Program-made: the position numbers and the translations under genes
Assembly (NCBI RefSeq): GCF_007993735.1
Contig: NZ_CP042453.1
Coordinates: 2,356,001 to 2,420,000 of the forward strand
DNA length: 64,000 nt
Reading direction: 5' to 3'
Source: Arenimonas daejeonensis
GTDB taxonomy: Bacteria; Pseudomonadota; Gammaproteobacteria; Xanthomonadales; Xanthomonadaceae
Part shown: in pieces, positions 8,397-18,926 of the stretch
How the letters are laid out: every line of letters starts with the position of its first letter
Numbering within the stretch: position 1 is the stretch's first letter
Notes under the pieces: generated by a model
Database searches by the model: none
Seen by the model: only the letters and a program-made list of their open reading frames with translations
What the model was told of the DNA's origin: nothing

Positions 8397-9301
8397 TCAA
8401 CTGGTGCGCGTGAAATCCCGATACGCCGCCAACACCTCCCCGGCGCCTCCACCTGCGGGTAATGCCCCACGCCCGGCAGTTCGTACACCGGCGCCTGCGG
8501 CAGCAGCTCGCGCCAGCGGGCGACGATGCTGCGGCCGGAGATGGGGTCTTCCAGGCCGTTGATCAGGGCGATGGGCACGGTGGCGTGCTGCAGGGCGCCG
8601 ACCCAGCGGTCGCGATGCTGGTGGCGTTCGGCGATGTAGCGCAGCAGCTTGGGCATCACCGCCTTGCCGCCGTCGCGGGTGAGCTGCTTCCAGGCTTCGG
8701 CCAGCTCGCCGGCGGGCCAGGGCCGCGTGCAGATGCGCTGCAGGCTGGCGGTAAAGGTGCGCTCGCTGACGAAGCGCGCCAGCAGCGGCCCCAGCGGCCC
8801 GGCCAGCAGGCGCTGGATACGCAGCGGCCGCGTGGCCTCGGGGAACAGCCCGCCATTGAGGAAGGCAACCGACGTGATGCGGAACCCCAGCCGGCCCTCG
8901 CGCTGCCGCGCCAGCAGTTCCTGCGCCACGGTATTGCCGTAGTCGTGCGCCAGTACCGCCACCTCGCGCACGCCCGTGGCCTCGGCCAGCGCCACCCACT
9001 GGTCGGCCGAGGCGGCGATGGAATAGTCGAAGTTTCGCGGCTTGGCCGAGGCGCCGAAGCCGAGCATGTCGAGGGCGAAGAGTTCGTGGTGTGTCGACAG
9101 CTCGGGCCACACCTCGCGCCAGTCACGGCTCGAGGTCGGGAACCCGTGGATAAGCCATAGCGCCGGCCCCTGCCCGTCCCGGCTCGCCTGCAGGCGGTGG
9201 CCCTGAAACGTGAGCGTGAACTTGGCGGCCTGTTCGTAACGGGTCACGCGAACCTCAGCCTGTAGGCCCTGCATCCATGCGGCGGCCGTCTGGTGCGCCA
9301 T
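8397..9301 (-). CDS. Alpha/beta hydrolase, haloalkane dehalogenase/epoxide hydrolase-like (frameshifted near 8447)
   Basis: About 301 residues. It shows the oxyanion HGFPTSSRDW motif, the nucleophile elbow region VAVLAHDYGNTVAQ (Asp nucleophile in H-D-Y-G, as in dehalogenase-like and epoxide hydrolase-like members), the acidic candidate in INGLEDPISG and the catalytic His in GVGHYPQVEAPG. One G is missing from a G run at about 8445; the repaired C-terminus reads EVLAAYRDF and stops at 8397. Codon use is GC-rich like the host chromosome, unlike the two A/T-richer genes on either side. The substrate cannot be stated. Confidence 0.8.
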
Positions 9302-9375
9302 CTGGCGCTCGGCCGGGCTTTGGCGCCACGTCTGACACGAGATTGGGAGCGCCGCCCTGAGCGCGAGTAAGACTT

Positions 9376-11366
9376 CTATGCCCCGTCAATGGCAACCACC
9401 ATGGCTTCATATTGCTTTCCAGCGACTGAACCATGCTTCGCAAGCATTTCATAAACGTGCAAGTTTCTTCGACCCTCTGCCACGCGAGTACCAATTAGCT
9501 TTAGTGGAAAACCAGCCAACGACTCAATCCCGAACGAACAACACAAGATTCCTCCTTCGGTCGAATCACCGATCCAGTAGACCTCTCTATCATCAAAGAC
9601 GCGCCGGACAGCCGTCTCGTTTGACAAGTAAATCTCACTCTCCCAGATGGTAATTACCTCTTCAAGGGAAGGAAGTCGCTTCCCGCCCGCGACCCTCATT
9701 ATTGAACTGTACTTCTCGCGAAAGATTCCGCGGTCCGAGGCATCCTCAATTTGGGACGTGTCATTTACAAACCAACGAAGTCCGTGCGTCCCATCATCAA
9801 TGATGTAAGCCAAAGATTGGAGGGACTTTCCATTTGTCATTACCCGGTACTGGCAGTTCCTCCATGCAACAGGAATCGTCCGAGCATGCCTCCGAGAGAT
9901 ATCCCGCTTTCTCAACACATCACGAACACTTGCGGCAGATCTCAACGAGGGGATCGGCAACGGGCTTGCAAGCGAATACAACCGCTCTCGTGTCGCGCTA
10001 TCGCTTCCAATCATTTGTGCCAAGAGCGTGGAGTTAGATGCATTCAGCTGACCCCAACTTACCAGCAGGTCCTTAATCAAGTCCGTCCAATCGAGAGCGA
10101 AACACCTTCGATCTCCCTGAATGATCCCTCGGACAATAAAGAACTCAAGCACAGATCGATGCGCGAACTTGTAGTGGCCTGCAATGTCACGATTCAATAA
10201 TGACCGAGACTTTAGTTTCCACTCATCCAGTGGATGACTGTGCTGTGAGGCAATCTTCCCCAGTTCATCTGGAGAGAGCCTGTCTCCACCGCCCGCCTGC
10301 TGCTTCTCCAAGAGAACGATTGCCAGTTCAGTTGAAATGCCAAGCAAATGCTCTGGCTCGATCCAGCCCTTCTCCCTAAGCACCCACTTATCGACCAAGA
10401 AAGAGTAGAGCTCAAAGAGCTCCGAAACTTTGCGGCCCTCTCGAACCAAATCTGGAAGCAACTCCAAGAGCATCGGCCTAACACTCAACTCTGGAATTGC
10501 TTCAACAAGACCTCTTGCTTTTCTTCTTAGTGCACCATTACTAATCGAGAAGAACGGAAAATTCCGTCGTATAAATATCTCGATCTGTTCGCGTGAGAAT
10601 GGCGCAAGAAATATCTTATACAGAGGGAGCTCTCTCGGAACGCCGGCCCTGCGCGGTCCTGCGTACATCACGCCAGACCCTTTTGGAATCGAATCATCGT
10701 TGTCGAAAAACTGGGTCCGACAGGTCACGACAATGTTCCGAAAATCTGCTGCAGCATTCATCAGATCCGCCAGGCGCTGCGCTTTGTTGCCAATTGCCCC
10801 AGGGTCCTCATCGAAAGCGTCGAGGAAAGCTATCGTTTCTCGTTTATTCTTGACCGCCGAAATTTGCGTGAATGCATCCCCCGACCCAGCGGAATGATCA
10901 CTATTGGCGATCCTTTGCCACCCTTTCCAGCCTCTTTGACGAAGTAATTTATGCAAAAACTTGTCTTCCCCATCCCTGAGTCTGCCAGCACCAGTAAATG
11001 CCGCTTCTCTCCTCCGGACTGAAAGTAGCTTTCTACCGTCTTAAACAGTGGGGCCAAAGCGACCACATTCCGAAGATCCTTCTCATCAGAAGGATCCGTT
11101 TGTGTGCAGTTTGGTTCCACGTAGAAGCGTACTGCCGCGGAAACGTCCTCAGCCGAGAGAGACTGAATTCCAGCATTTGAGGCCAACACCGCCGCAAATT
11201 GCCTGCTTTTTGAGCGATCACGGTACTCACGAACTGCATTTATGAGACGCAAAACTACCGCAACCGCACCGATGAAGCTTCCAATGCCGATGAAAAGCCG
11301 CCCATATGGGCTATTTACAGCATCCAGCAGCAGATCGACTAGAAGGTAACTTTTGCTTTCAACCAC
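9376..11366 (-). CDS. Membrane-anchored NACHT/STAND NTPase with Lcl/DUF1566-like C-terminus (frameshifted near 10875)
   Basis: About 663 residues. A membrane helix at residues 23-45 is followed by a linker, Walker A LADSGMGKTS (127-136) and Walker B IAFLDAFDED (about 179-187); the paired acidic residues are typical of NACHT-type STAND ATPases. A sensor-1-like VVTCRTQFF and a helical region (about 250-470) come next. The last ~150 residues contain IIDDGTHGLRWF, GKRLPSLEEVITIW and YWIGDST, an order reminiscent of the Lcl/DUF1566 domain. One G is missing from a G run near 10875. The start is GTG at 11366, preceded by AAGGA. Base composition is much more A/T-rich than flanking genes. A defence role is inferred from family and context. 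Confidence 0.72.
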
Positions 11367-11419
11367 AGGTAGTTCCTTCTGAATCGACTGGAATTTTCAA
11401 CAACTATGAAGGGCCCTAC

Positions 11420-14400
11420 TTACATATTCCGGCGGTACTCCCCACCCACCTCATAAAGCGCGTGACTGATCTGCCCCAACGAATGCGTCTTCACCGCCTC
11501 CATCAACGCCGCGAAGATGTTTTTGCGGTCACGGGCGGTGGTTTGTAGGTAGCTGAGTGGGTTCGCGCTTCGGGTTCCACCCCCTCGGGCGGCTTCGCCG
11601 CCCTCTCCCCCTGCCAGCAGGGGGAGGGAGTTGCGGGCGGCCTGGAAGGTGCGGACGTTGGCGATTTGGGCGTCTTTTTCGGGTTCGGTGCTGCGGATCA
11701 GCTCGATGGTGGTGGCCACTTCGCCGGCGTGGTCCTTGGGCAGGAAGGTGTTCACGCCCACCAGGGGCAGGCTGCCGTCGTGTTTTTTGTGTTCGTAGTA
11801 CAGGCTTTCTTCCTGGATCTTGCCGCGCTGGTACATGGTGTCCATGGCGCCCAGTACGCCGCCGCGTTCGCTCAGGGCTTCGAATTCCTTGTACACGGCC
11901 TCTTCCACCAGGTCGGTCAGGTGGTCCACGGCGAAGCTGCCCTGCCAGGGGTTCTCGTTGAAGTTGAGCCCCAGTTCCTTGTTGATGATCATCTGGATGG
12001 CCACGGCGCGGCGCACGCTTTCTTCGGTCGGCGTGGTGATGGCTTCGTCGTAGGCGTTGGTATGCAGGCTGTTGCAGTTGTCGAACAGCGCGTACAGGGC
12101 CTGCAGCGTGGTGCGGATGTCGTTGAACTGGATCTCCTGCGCGTGCAGGCTGCGGCCGCTGGTCTGGATGTGGTACTTCAGCATCTGGCTGCGTTCGTTG
12201 GCGCCGTAACGTTCGCGCATGGCGCGGGCCCAGATGCGGCGGGCCACGCGGCCGATCACCGTGTATTCCGGGTCCATGCCGTTGCTGAAGAAGAAGCTCA
12301 GGTTCGGCGCGAAGTCGTCGATGTGCATGCCGCGCGCGAGGTAGTACTCGACGATGGTGAAGCCGTTGCTCAGCGTGAAGGCCAATTGGGAGATCGGGTT
12401 GGCCCCGGCTTCCGCGATGTGGTACCCGCTGATCGAGACCGAATAGAAGTTGCGCACCTTTCGGTCGACGAAGAACTGCTGGATGTCGCCCATCATGCGC
12501 AGGGCGAATTCGGTGCTGAAGATGCAGGTGTTTTGGGCCTGGTCTTCCTTCAGGATGTCGGCCTGCACGGTGCCGCGCACGGTGCTTAGGGTTTTGGCCT
12601 TGATCTGTTCGTAGATTTCCGGCTCGACCAACTGGTCGCCGGTGATGCCCAGCAAGCCCAGGCCGAGGCCGTCGTTCGTGGGCGGAAGCTCGCCGTGGTA
12701 CTCGGGGCGCTTCTTGCCTTCGAAGAAGGCCTCGATCTTCGCGTGCGCCTCGTCCCAGCGCTTCTGGTCCTCACGCAGGTACTTCTCGACCTGCTGGTCG
12801 ATAGCCGTGTTCATGAACATCGCCAGGATCATCGGCGCCGGGCCGTTGATCGTCATGGAAACCGAGGTCGAGGGCGCACAGAGGTCGAAGCCGGAATACA
12901 GCTTCTTCATGTCGTCCAGGGTGGCGATGGACACGCCGCTGTTGCCGATCTTGCCGTAGATGTCCGGGCGTTCGGCCGGGTCCTCGCCGTACAGGGTGAC
13001 GCTGTCGAAGGCGGTGGACAGGCGCGCGGCCGGCTGGCCGACGCTGAGGTAATGGAAACGCCGGTTGGTGCGTTCGGGCGTGCCCTCGCCCGCGAACATG
13101 CGGATGGGGTCTTCGCCGGTGCGGCGGTAGGGGTATACGCCGCCGGTGTACGGGTAGGCGCCCGGCAGGTTTTCCTTGCTCAGGAAGGTCAGCAGTTCGC
13201 CCCAGCTGGTGTACTTGGGCGCGGCGATCTTCGGGATCTTCTGGTGGCTCAGGGATTCGCGGTAGTTCTCTACGCGCAGCACCTTGTCGCGGACCTTGTA
13301 CTCGCCCACTTCGTCGGTGATGGATTTCAGGCGCTCGGGCCATTCGCGCAGCAGGGTGATGGCTTCGGCGCTCAGCGCCTTCACCGCGTCGTTGTAACGC
13401 TGGCGCAGGGTGACCAGGCTGCGGTCCACCGTGGCGGCGACGCGGCGTTCTTCCTGCACCGGGCGGCTGCCGTCGGCGCGTTCGCCCAGGGCCTGCTGCC
13501 ACTTGAACACGACCTTGCGGCGGTCGCCGCCGGTGCGGCGTTCGCCGCAGGCGGGGTATTCGTTCGGGCTGCCGCCGGGGTGGCCGGGGCGCGCTGCAGC
13601 ATCAGGTGGTGCGGGTCGTAGAGGTCGAGCTGGCGCGGCAGGTCCGGGTCTTCCAGGTCGCGCAGGCTCTGCCAGTAGCTCTGGGCGCGGTCGGCGGCTT
13701 CGGCCTGGCGCTCGATGGCGGTGTTGATGTGGCGGCCCTGTTCGGCGATCTCGGCCAGGTAACGCGTGCGGGCGCCGGGGATCAGCACGGTGGCGCGCGG
13801 TTCCTTCAGGGCGGTGTCGACGTTCGGCGCGAAGTCACAGTGCGCGCTGTTGGGCTGCAGCTTGGCCTTCACCAAACGACACAGGTTCGCGAACATCCAG
13901 CTCACGCCCGGGTCGTTGAACTGCGAGGCGATGGTCGGATAGACCGGCACGTCCTCGTCCTTCATCGTGAAGGCGGTGCGGTTGCGCTTCCACTGCTTGC
14001 GCACGTCGCGCAGGGCGTCTTCGGCGCCGCGTTTGTCGAACTTGTTCAGCACCACCAGCTCGGCGTAGTCGATCATGTCGATCTTCTCGAGCTGGCTGGG
14101 CGCGCCGAAGTCGCTGGTCATCACGTAGACCGGGAAGTCCACCAGGTCCACGATTTCCGAATCGCTCTGGCCAATGCCGGCGGTTTCCACCATCACCAGG
14201 TCGTAGCCCTGGCCACGCAGGAAGGCCACGCAGTCCTTCAGCACCAGGTTGATGGCGGCGTTCTGGCGGCGGGTGGCCATGGAGCGCATGAACACGCGCG
14301 GGCTGCGCAGGCTGTTCATTCGGATGCGGTCGCCCAGCAGGGCGCCGCCGGTGCGGCGGCGGGTCGGGTCGACGCTGATCACCGCGATGCGCATTTCCGG

Positions 14401-15140
14401 GAAGTGCTGCAGGAAGCGGTTCATCAGCTCGTCGGTGACGGACGACTTGCCCGCGCCGCCGGTGCCGGTGAGGCCGATGACCGGGGTCTTGCCGCCGGCC
14501 AGCTGCCATTCCTTGCGCAGGGTGGCCAGCTGGGTTTCGTCGAGTTCGCCTTCTTCGATGGCGGTCAGCATTTTGCCGATGCTGATCTCGTCGTTGATGT
14601 CGAGCTTGGCGGGGAATGTGGATTCGGCGTCCTTATTGCCCTTCTTGCCCTTGGCGGCGGGGCGGCGCTGCGCGCCTGGCGGGCCACCTCGGTGCGGCGG
14701 ACCAGGTCTTCGATCATCGCCACCAGGCCCATCTGCATGCCGTCGTTGGGGTGGTAGATGCGCTCGACGCCGTAGTCCTGCAGTTCCTTGATTTCTTCCG
14801 GGGTGATGGTGCCGCCGCCGCCGCCGAAGACGCGGATGTGTTCGGCGCCGCGTTCCTTCAGCATGTCCACCATGTACTTGAAGTATTCGGTGTGGCCGCC
14901 CTGGTAGCTGCTGAGGGCGATGCCGTCGGCGTCTTCCTGCAGGGCGGCGCGCACCACGTCTTCGACGCTTCGGTTGTGGCCCAGGTGCACCACTTCCACG
15001 CCTTGCGCCTGGATCAGGCGGCGCATGATGTTGATGGCGGCGTCGTGGCCGTCGAACAGGCTGGCCGCGGTGACGAAGCGCAGGGGCTGGCGTTCGGTCT
15101 GGGTGTCGGCGGTGGGGAGGTGGGAGGCGGGGGTGCTCAT
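11420..15140 (-). CDS. icmF: Fused isobutyryl-CoA mutase IcmF (frameshifted near 13585 and 14665)
   Basis: About 1240 residues after adding two missing bases. An N-terminal B12-binding domain ([16 protein letters not shown], with the cobalt-ligating His) is followed by a MeaI/ArgK-type G-protein chaperone (Walker [27 protein letters not shown]) and a C-terminal CoA mutase barrel. This order defines IcmF, which interconverts isobutyryl- and n-butyryl-CoA and repairs its own cofactor loading. Breaks: a C run near 14665 in the linker after the B12 domain, and near 13585 between the G domain and the mutase. The reading frame also carries a GC-rich palindromic repeat encoding about 17 extra residues (11587-11630). 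It fits the branched-chain acyl-CoA genes downstream. Confidence 0.92.
11587..11630. repeat. REP-like palindromic repeat inserted in frame within icmF
   Basis: Two adjacent hairpins: GGGCGGC/GCCGCCC at 11587-11603 and CTCCCCCTG/CAGGGGGAG at 11605-11626. The second resembles the repeat unit at about 35509-35522. It lies inside the icmF coding sequence near its 3' end and is translated as [18 protein letters not shown], a Gly/Ala-rich insert just before [19 protein letters not shown]. Confidence 0.65.
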
Positions 15141-15201
15141 GGGGCGCGCTCGGACAGCTAAGGCGGGGATGGCCCGATTGTAACTGCCTCGCGAGGTTGT
15201 G

Positions 15202-15240
15202 CCCCCTCCCCGGCCCTCCCCCGCTGCGCGAGGGAGGGAG
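15202..15240. repeat. GC-rich extragenic palindromic repeat
   Basis: The CCCCCTCCCCGGCCCTCCCC unit is followed by a GGGAGGG arm, so it can form a stem-loop. The same 20-base unit recurs at 34764-34783. It lies between icmF and the sulfotransferase gene, both on the minus strand, and could reduce read-through between them. Confidence 0.6.
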
Positions 15241-15263
15241 AAGTGATGTGCCGCGGCGAAGGC

Positions 15264-16810
15264 CTAATCGCCCAGTGCGGCCTTCAGGGGCTGCAGGTGG
15301 GATTCGTAGCGGCGCCATTGGCCGAGGAAGCGGCGGTGGATGGGTTCGCGGACCTGGGCGGCGCTGGCGGTGGCGACGGTGCCGGTGCGGGATTCGATGG
15401 CGGACAGGCCGATGGCGGGGGCAGGCCGCAGTGGGCCAGCACGGCGTGGGCGGTGGTTTCGGGGTCGGAGACCAGGGCGTCGTAGGCCACGTCCAGCAGG
15501 CGGCCGGGGAACTGCGTGTGCCAGTGCGCCATCAGCTTCCGGTAGCGCAGGAAATGCGCGGCCATCTCGCCCTGGTCGTAGCTGTGCGGGTAGGCGTCGC
15601 CGAACAGTTCCTTGAGGTTGGAGAAGCACACGTCCATCGGGTCGCGCACCAGGTGCAGGAAGCGCGCCTGCGGCAGCACGTTGGCGAGGTAGCCGACGTT
15701 GAGGAAGTTGGCCGGCATCTTGTCGGTGTAGAACGCCCTGCCCTGCGCATGCCACTGCGTGTGGTCCAGGTAACGGCGGCCCAGCGTGGACAGGTCGGTG
15801 CGGGCGGCGGCGCGGGCCAAGGCGGCGTCGGGCTGGGGGCCGCCGAAGACTTCGGTGCACCAGCGCAGCTGCACGGTGAAGTCGCGCAGTTCGCCGGCGT
15901 CGGTCACGTCGGGGTGGCCGCCGACGATGCGCTCCAGCAGGGTCGTGCCCGAGCGCGGCATGCCGACGATGAAGATCGGTACTGGGCCGGGTTCCACCGG
16001 CGGCGGCGTGGCGGTGGCGCGCACCTGCATCAGCTGTTCGAACAGTGCCGCATCGGCGGCAGGGTCGTAGCGCAGCTGCAGCCGGCGCAGGCGCATGCCG
16101 GTTTCCAGGGCTGGCCAGGCGGCGGCGGTGTCGCCCAGGTCGTCGAGTTCCTTGAACAGGGCGTAGTGCAGCAGCGGGGTGTCGGGGTGTTGTTCGGGAA
16201 CGCGCGCGATGGCGGCGCGCAGGCGGTCCACGTGGTTGCGGGCCGGGGTGGCGCGGCGCAGTTTCGCCAGCGTGCGGAAGGCAGGCGCGTGGTCGGGCGC
16301 GCGGGCCAGGCAGGCCTCGAGTTCGGTTTCGGCCGCGTCGTCGTGCCCGGCGTAACTTTCGGCGTAACCCAGCTGGTAATGCAGGTCGGCGCTGTCGGCA
16401 CCCAGCGAACGCGCGCGGCGCAGCAGGGCGATGGCGCGTTCGGGCACGCCCTGGTCGGCCATCATGCGGCCCAGGCCGGCCAGCACGGCGGCGTCGGTGC
16501 AGGTGGCGATGCTCGGGTCGTCCACGCAGGCCAGCGCGTGGCGCAGTTCGCCGACGTTCAACAGCAGCCGGCACAGCGCTTCCAGCAGCACCGGGTCGGG
16601 TTCGCGGGTGTCGAAGGCGGCCAGGGCGTGGTCCACGGCCGCGCGCAGTTGAGCGGTTTCCAGGGCGATGGCGCCCAGGCGCAGGCGCGCGGGCAGGATC
16701 CAGTCCGGGTCGGCCAGCAGTTCCAGGTACAGGTCGCGGGCCGGTTCGAGTTGCCGTGCGGCCAGCAGGGCTTCCGCGCGCTGCCAGCGCGGCAGGGACG
16801 GATTGGTCAT
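15264..16810 (-). CDS. TPR-containing sulfotransferase (frameshifted near 15418)
   Basis: About 515 residues. The first ~250 residues are TPR-like helical repeats (for example DSADLHYQLGYAESYAGHDD). The second half is a sulfotransferase domain with the 5'-phosphosulfate loop PIFIVGMPRSGTTLLERI and the downstream FLHLVRDPMDVCFSN motif that contacts the PAPS 3'-phosphate. One C is missing from a C run near 15418, after AHCGLPP; the repaired end is REPIHRRFLGQWRRYESHL, a typical C-terminus of this family, stopping at 15264. The start ATG at 16810 shares a base with the stop of the upstream gene. The acceptor substrate is unknown. Confidence 0.85.
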
Positions 16811-17453
16811 CAGCCGCCCAGGGTCTGGCAGAAGGACTTGGCGAAGGCCGTGCAGCGGGCTTCGACCGCCGGGCGGCCGGCGGCGTCCACCAGGTTGAGG
16901 CTGGCGCCGCGCAGGCGGTCGATCTCGGCGCCGCGGCGGAAGGCGACTTCGCGCTGCAGGCGGGCGCGGCTGTGGTCGTCCAGGCCGGATTCGAAGGTGA
17001 CGCGGTTGTCGGCCAGGGCGCGCCAGGGCACGAAGATGGCGTGCAGTTCGCCGTCGGTAAGGGCAAAGAAACCGGCACCGAACAGGTCGGCGCTGGCGGT
17101 GTGGGCGAACAGCGTCCACTCGCCGCCGTCGCGGTACTTCAGGGTGCTGGTGACCGAGCCCGGCGGCGCCACGGCGCGGCCTTCGGTGTCGGCGCTGAGC
17201 AGTATGCCGCGCAGGTCGCCGATGGGATTGAATGGGTTTCCTCGCCGGCGCGCAGGATGACGTTGCCGCCTTCCCAGTCCAGGCCGGTGAGGTGGCCGAA
17301 CAGCAGGTCGCCGGAATCGAGCAGCAGGATGACCTTCTGCAGGTCGGGGTTGACCTGCCCCATCCAGCGCGGCGGCTGCGGCAGGCCGTACAGCACGCCC
17401 GAGCCGTAGCCGAAGCTGCCCGGAAGGTCGTCAACACGTTGCAGGTCGCCCAT
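16810..17453 (-). CDS. Protein of unknown function coupled to the sulfotransferase (frameshifted near 17230)
   Basis: About 214 residues once one base is restored near 17228-17233. I do not recognise the family. The N-terminal third is hydrophobic and beta-rich (WMGQVNPDLQKVILLLDSGD), the middle reads GEWTLFAHTASADLFGAGFF, and the C-terminal end has an alternating charged helix (RARLQREVAFRRGAEIDRLR) then CTAFAKSFCQTLGG. There is no signal peptide. Its TGA overlaps the ATG of the TPR-sulfotransferase, so the two are co-translated, and it lies 46 bp from the pilU stop. The real start is taken as ATG 17453 (MGDLQRV). Confidence 0.6.
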
Positions 17454-17499
17454 GGCGGCGAGTCTAGAAGTTTCAGGCGGGCTTTTCATCGCCCCGACC

Positions 17500-18669
17500 C
17501 TACGCGGCCGCCCCGGAACCGCGGATGAAACGCTCAGCTGGCTTTTTCTCGTCTTCTTCCGGCAGCGTGTCCAGGCTGAAGCCGGCCTGGTCCAGCACGC
17601 CCTGCCCGCCCTTCAGCCGCACCCGCAGGGCCAGGTCGGTGCGCGAGTCGGCATGTTCCATGATGTCGGCGTAGGACACCCGGCCTTCCGAATACAACTG
17701 GAACAGCGCCTCATCGAAGGTCTGCATGCCATTGCCCGAATCCAGGCGCATGGTGTCCTTCAGATTGCCGACTTCGCCCTTCTCGATCAGGTTGCGCACA
17801 TAGGGCGTGCTCACCAGCACTTCCACCGCCGGCACCCGGCCGCCGCCGATCGCCGGCAACAGGCGCTGGCTGACCACGGCCTGCAGGTTCTGCGACAGGT
17901 CGGCCAGCAACTGGTCGCGGGCCGCTTCCGGGAAGAAGTTCAGGATCCGGTCCAGGGTCTGGTTGGCGTTGTTGGCGTGCAGGGTGGACAGGCAAAGGTG
18001 GCCGGTTTCGGCATAGGCGATCGCGGCCTGCATGGTTTCGCGGTCGCGGATCTCGCCGATCATGATCACGTCGGGTGCTTCGCGCATGGCGTTTTTCAGG
18101 GCATTGGCGTAGCTCTTGGTGTCCAGGCCGACCTCGCGCTGGTCCACCACGCTCAAACGGTGCCGGTGCACGTATTCGATCGGTTCCTCGATGGTGAGGA
18201 TGTGGTCGGTGCGGCTGCGGTTGCGGTGGTCGATCAGCGCCGCCAGCGTGGTGGACTTGCCGGCGCCGGTGGAACCGACCACCAGCACCAGGCCGCGCGG
18301 CAGCATCACCAGGTCCTTGAGCACGGGCGGCAGGTTCAGGCTGTCGAAGGACGGGATGTCGTCGGTGATGTAGCGCACCACCATCGCCACCTCGCCGCGC
18401 TGGCGGTACAGGTTGACGCGGAAGCGGCCGATGCCGGGACGGGTGATGCCGAGGTTCATTTCCCACTCGGCTTCGAACTCGGCGCGCTCGCGCTCGTTCA
18501 TCACCGACATGGCCATGGCCTGGATGTGCTCACCCGCCAGCGGCTCGTCGTTGAGGCGGCGGATGCGGCCGTCATCCTTCAGGCAGGCGGGCGCGCCGGC
18601 ACTGAGGAACAGGTCGGAGGCGTCCTCGTCCACCATCTGGCGGAGGTACTGGTCGAGCTCGAGAGGCAT
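17500..18669 (-). CDS. pilU: Type IV pilus retraction ATPase PilU
   Basis: A 389-residue hexameric ATPase of the PilT/PilU family that powers pilus retraction from the cytoplasmic face of the inner membrane. Walker A is VGSTGAGKSTT; the Asp box is HILTIEEPIEYVH; Walker B is VIMIGEIRDRETM; the His box is TGHLCLSTLHANN. The extended C-terminus after the ATPase core and the N-terminus (LDQYLRQMVDEDASDLFLS) fit PilU better than PilT. No pilT lies next to it in this window, whereas the two are adjacent in many genomes. The start at 18669 is preceded by a terminator-like hairpin at 18751-18781. Confidence 0.9.
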   Translation of the reverse strand: MPLELDQYLRQMVDEDASDLFLSAGAPACLKDDGRIRRLNDEPLAGEHIQAMAMSVMNERERAEFEAEWEMNLGITRPGIGRFRVNLYRQRGEVAMVVRYITDDIPSFDSLNLPPVLKDLVMLPRGLVLVVGSTGAGKSTTLAALIDHRNRSRTDHILTIEEPIEYVHRHRLSVVDQREVGLDTKSYANALKNAMREAPDVIMIGEIRDRETMQAAIAYAETGHLCLSTLHANNANQTLDRILNFFPEAARDQLLADLSQNLQAVVSQRLLPAIGGGRVPAVEVLVSTPYVRNLIEKGEVGNLKDTMRLDSGNGMQTFDEALFQLYSEGRVSYADIMEHADSRTDLALRVRLKGGQGVLDQAGFSLDTLPEEDEKKPAERFIRGSGAAA

Positions 18670-18750
18670 GGGGGATTCCTGTCTGGCAAGCAATAGAAAC
18701 GTGCCACGGACGGGGGCTCGGTCATGTGACGGCCGATGGCGTCGCGAAGC

Positions 18751-18781
18751 AAAAAAAAGGGCGACCGCGTGGCGGTCGCCC
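18751..18781 (-). terminator. Intrinsic terminator on the minus strand upstream of pilU
   Basis: Perfect 10-bp stem GGGCGACCGC/GCGGTCGCCC with a 3-base loop, followed on the minus strand by TTTTTTTT. Confidence 0.8.
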
Positions 18782-18926
18782 AATGAACCCTGCTCTAAGG
18801 GTTGGAGGCTGGCGGTTCTCCGGGGAGAGACAAAACCGCCAAGCTCTTCTAGGAACGACCGCCACCGGAATTACCGGCCAGCCTTTTGGCCAGGCCCGCC
18901 CAACGGTCGAAATGGACCGATGGGCG
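18751..18926 (-). ncRNA. Candidate structured small RNA or pilU leader
   Basis: Read on the minus strand, the stretch 18926 to 18751 contains four consecutive stem-loops: CGCCCA..CGGTC/GACCG..TGGGCG (18926-18897), GGCGGTT/AACCGCC (18840-18811), AACCCT/AGGGTT (18803-18786), and a 10-bp GC-rich stem followed by eight T (18781-18751). The last is a classic intrinsic terminator with no upstream protein gene on that strand to serve. Either it ends an independent RNA or it is an attenuator in the leader of pilU, which starts 82 bases further on. I could not fit 6S RNA or a c-di-GMP-I riboswitch. No strong promoter was identified. Confidence 0.45.

Noticed and set aside
9376-11366. Diversity-generating retroelement target
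   Set aside because: A lectin-like C-terminus is suspected, but there is no reverse transcriptase or template repeat in the window.
18751-18926. 6S RNA or c-di-GMP-I riboswitch
   Set aside because: No central open bubble with a closing stem as in 6S, and none of the conserved GEMM core sequence; left as an unassigned structured RNA.
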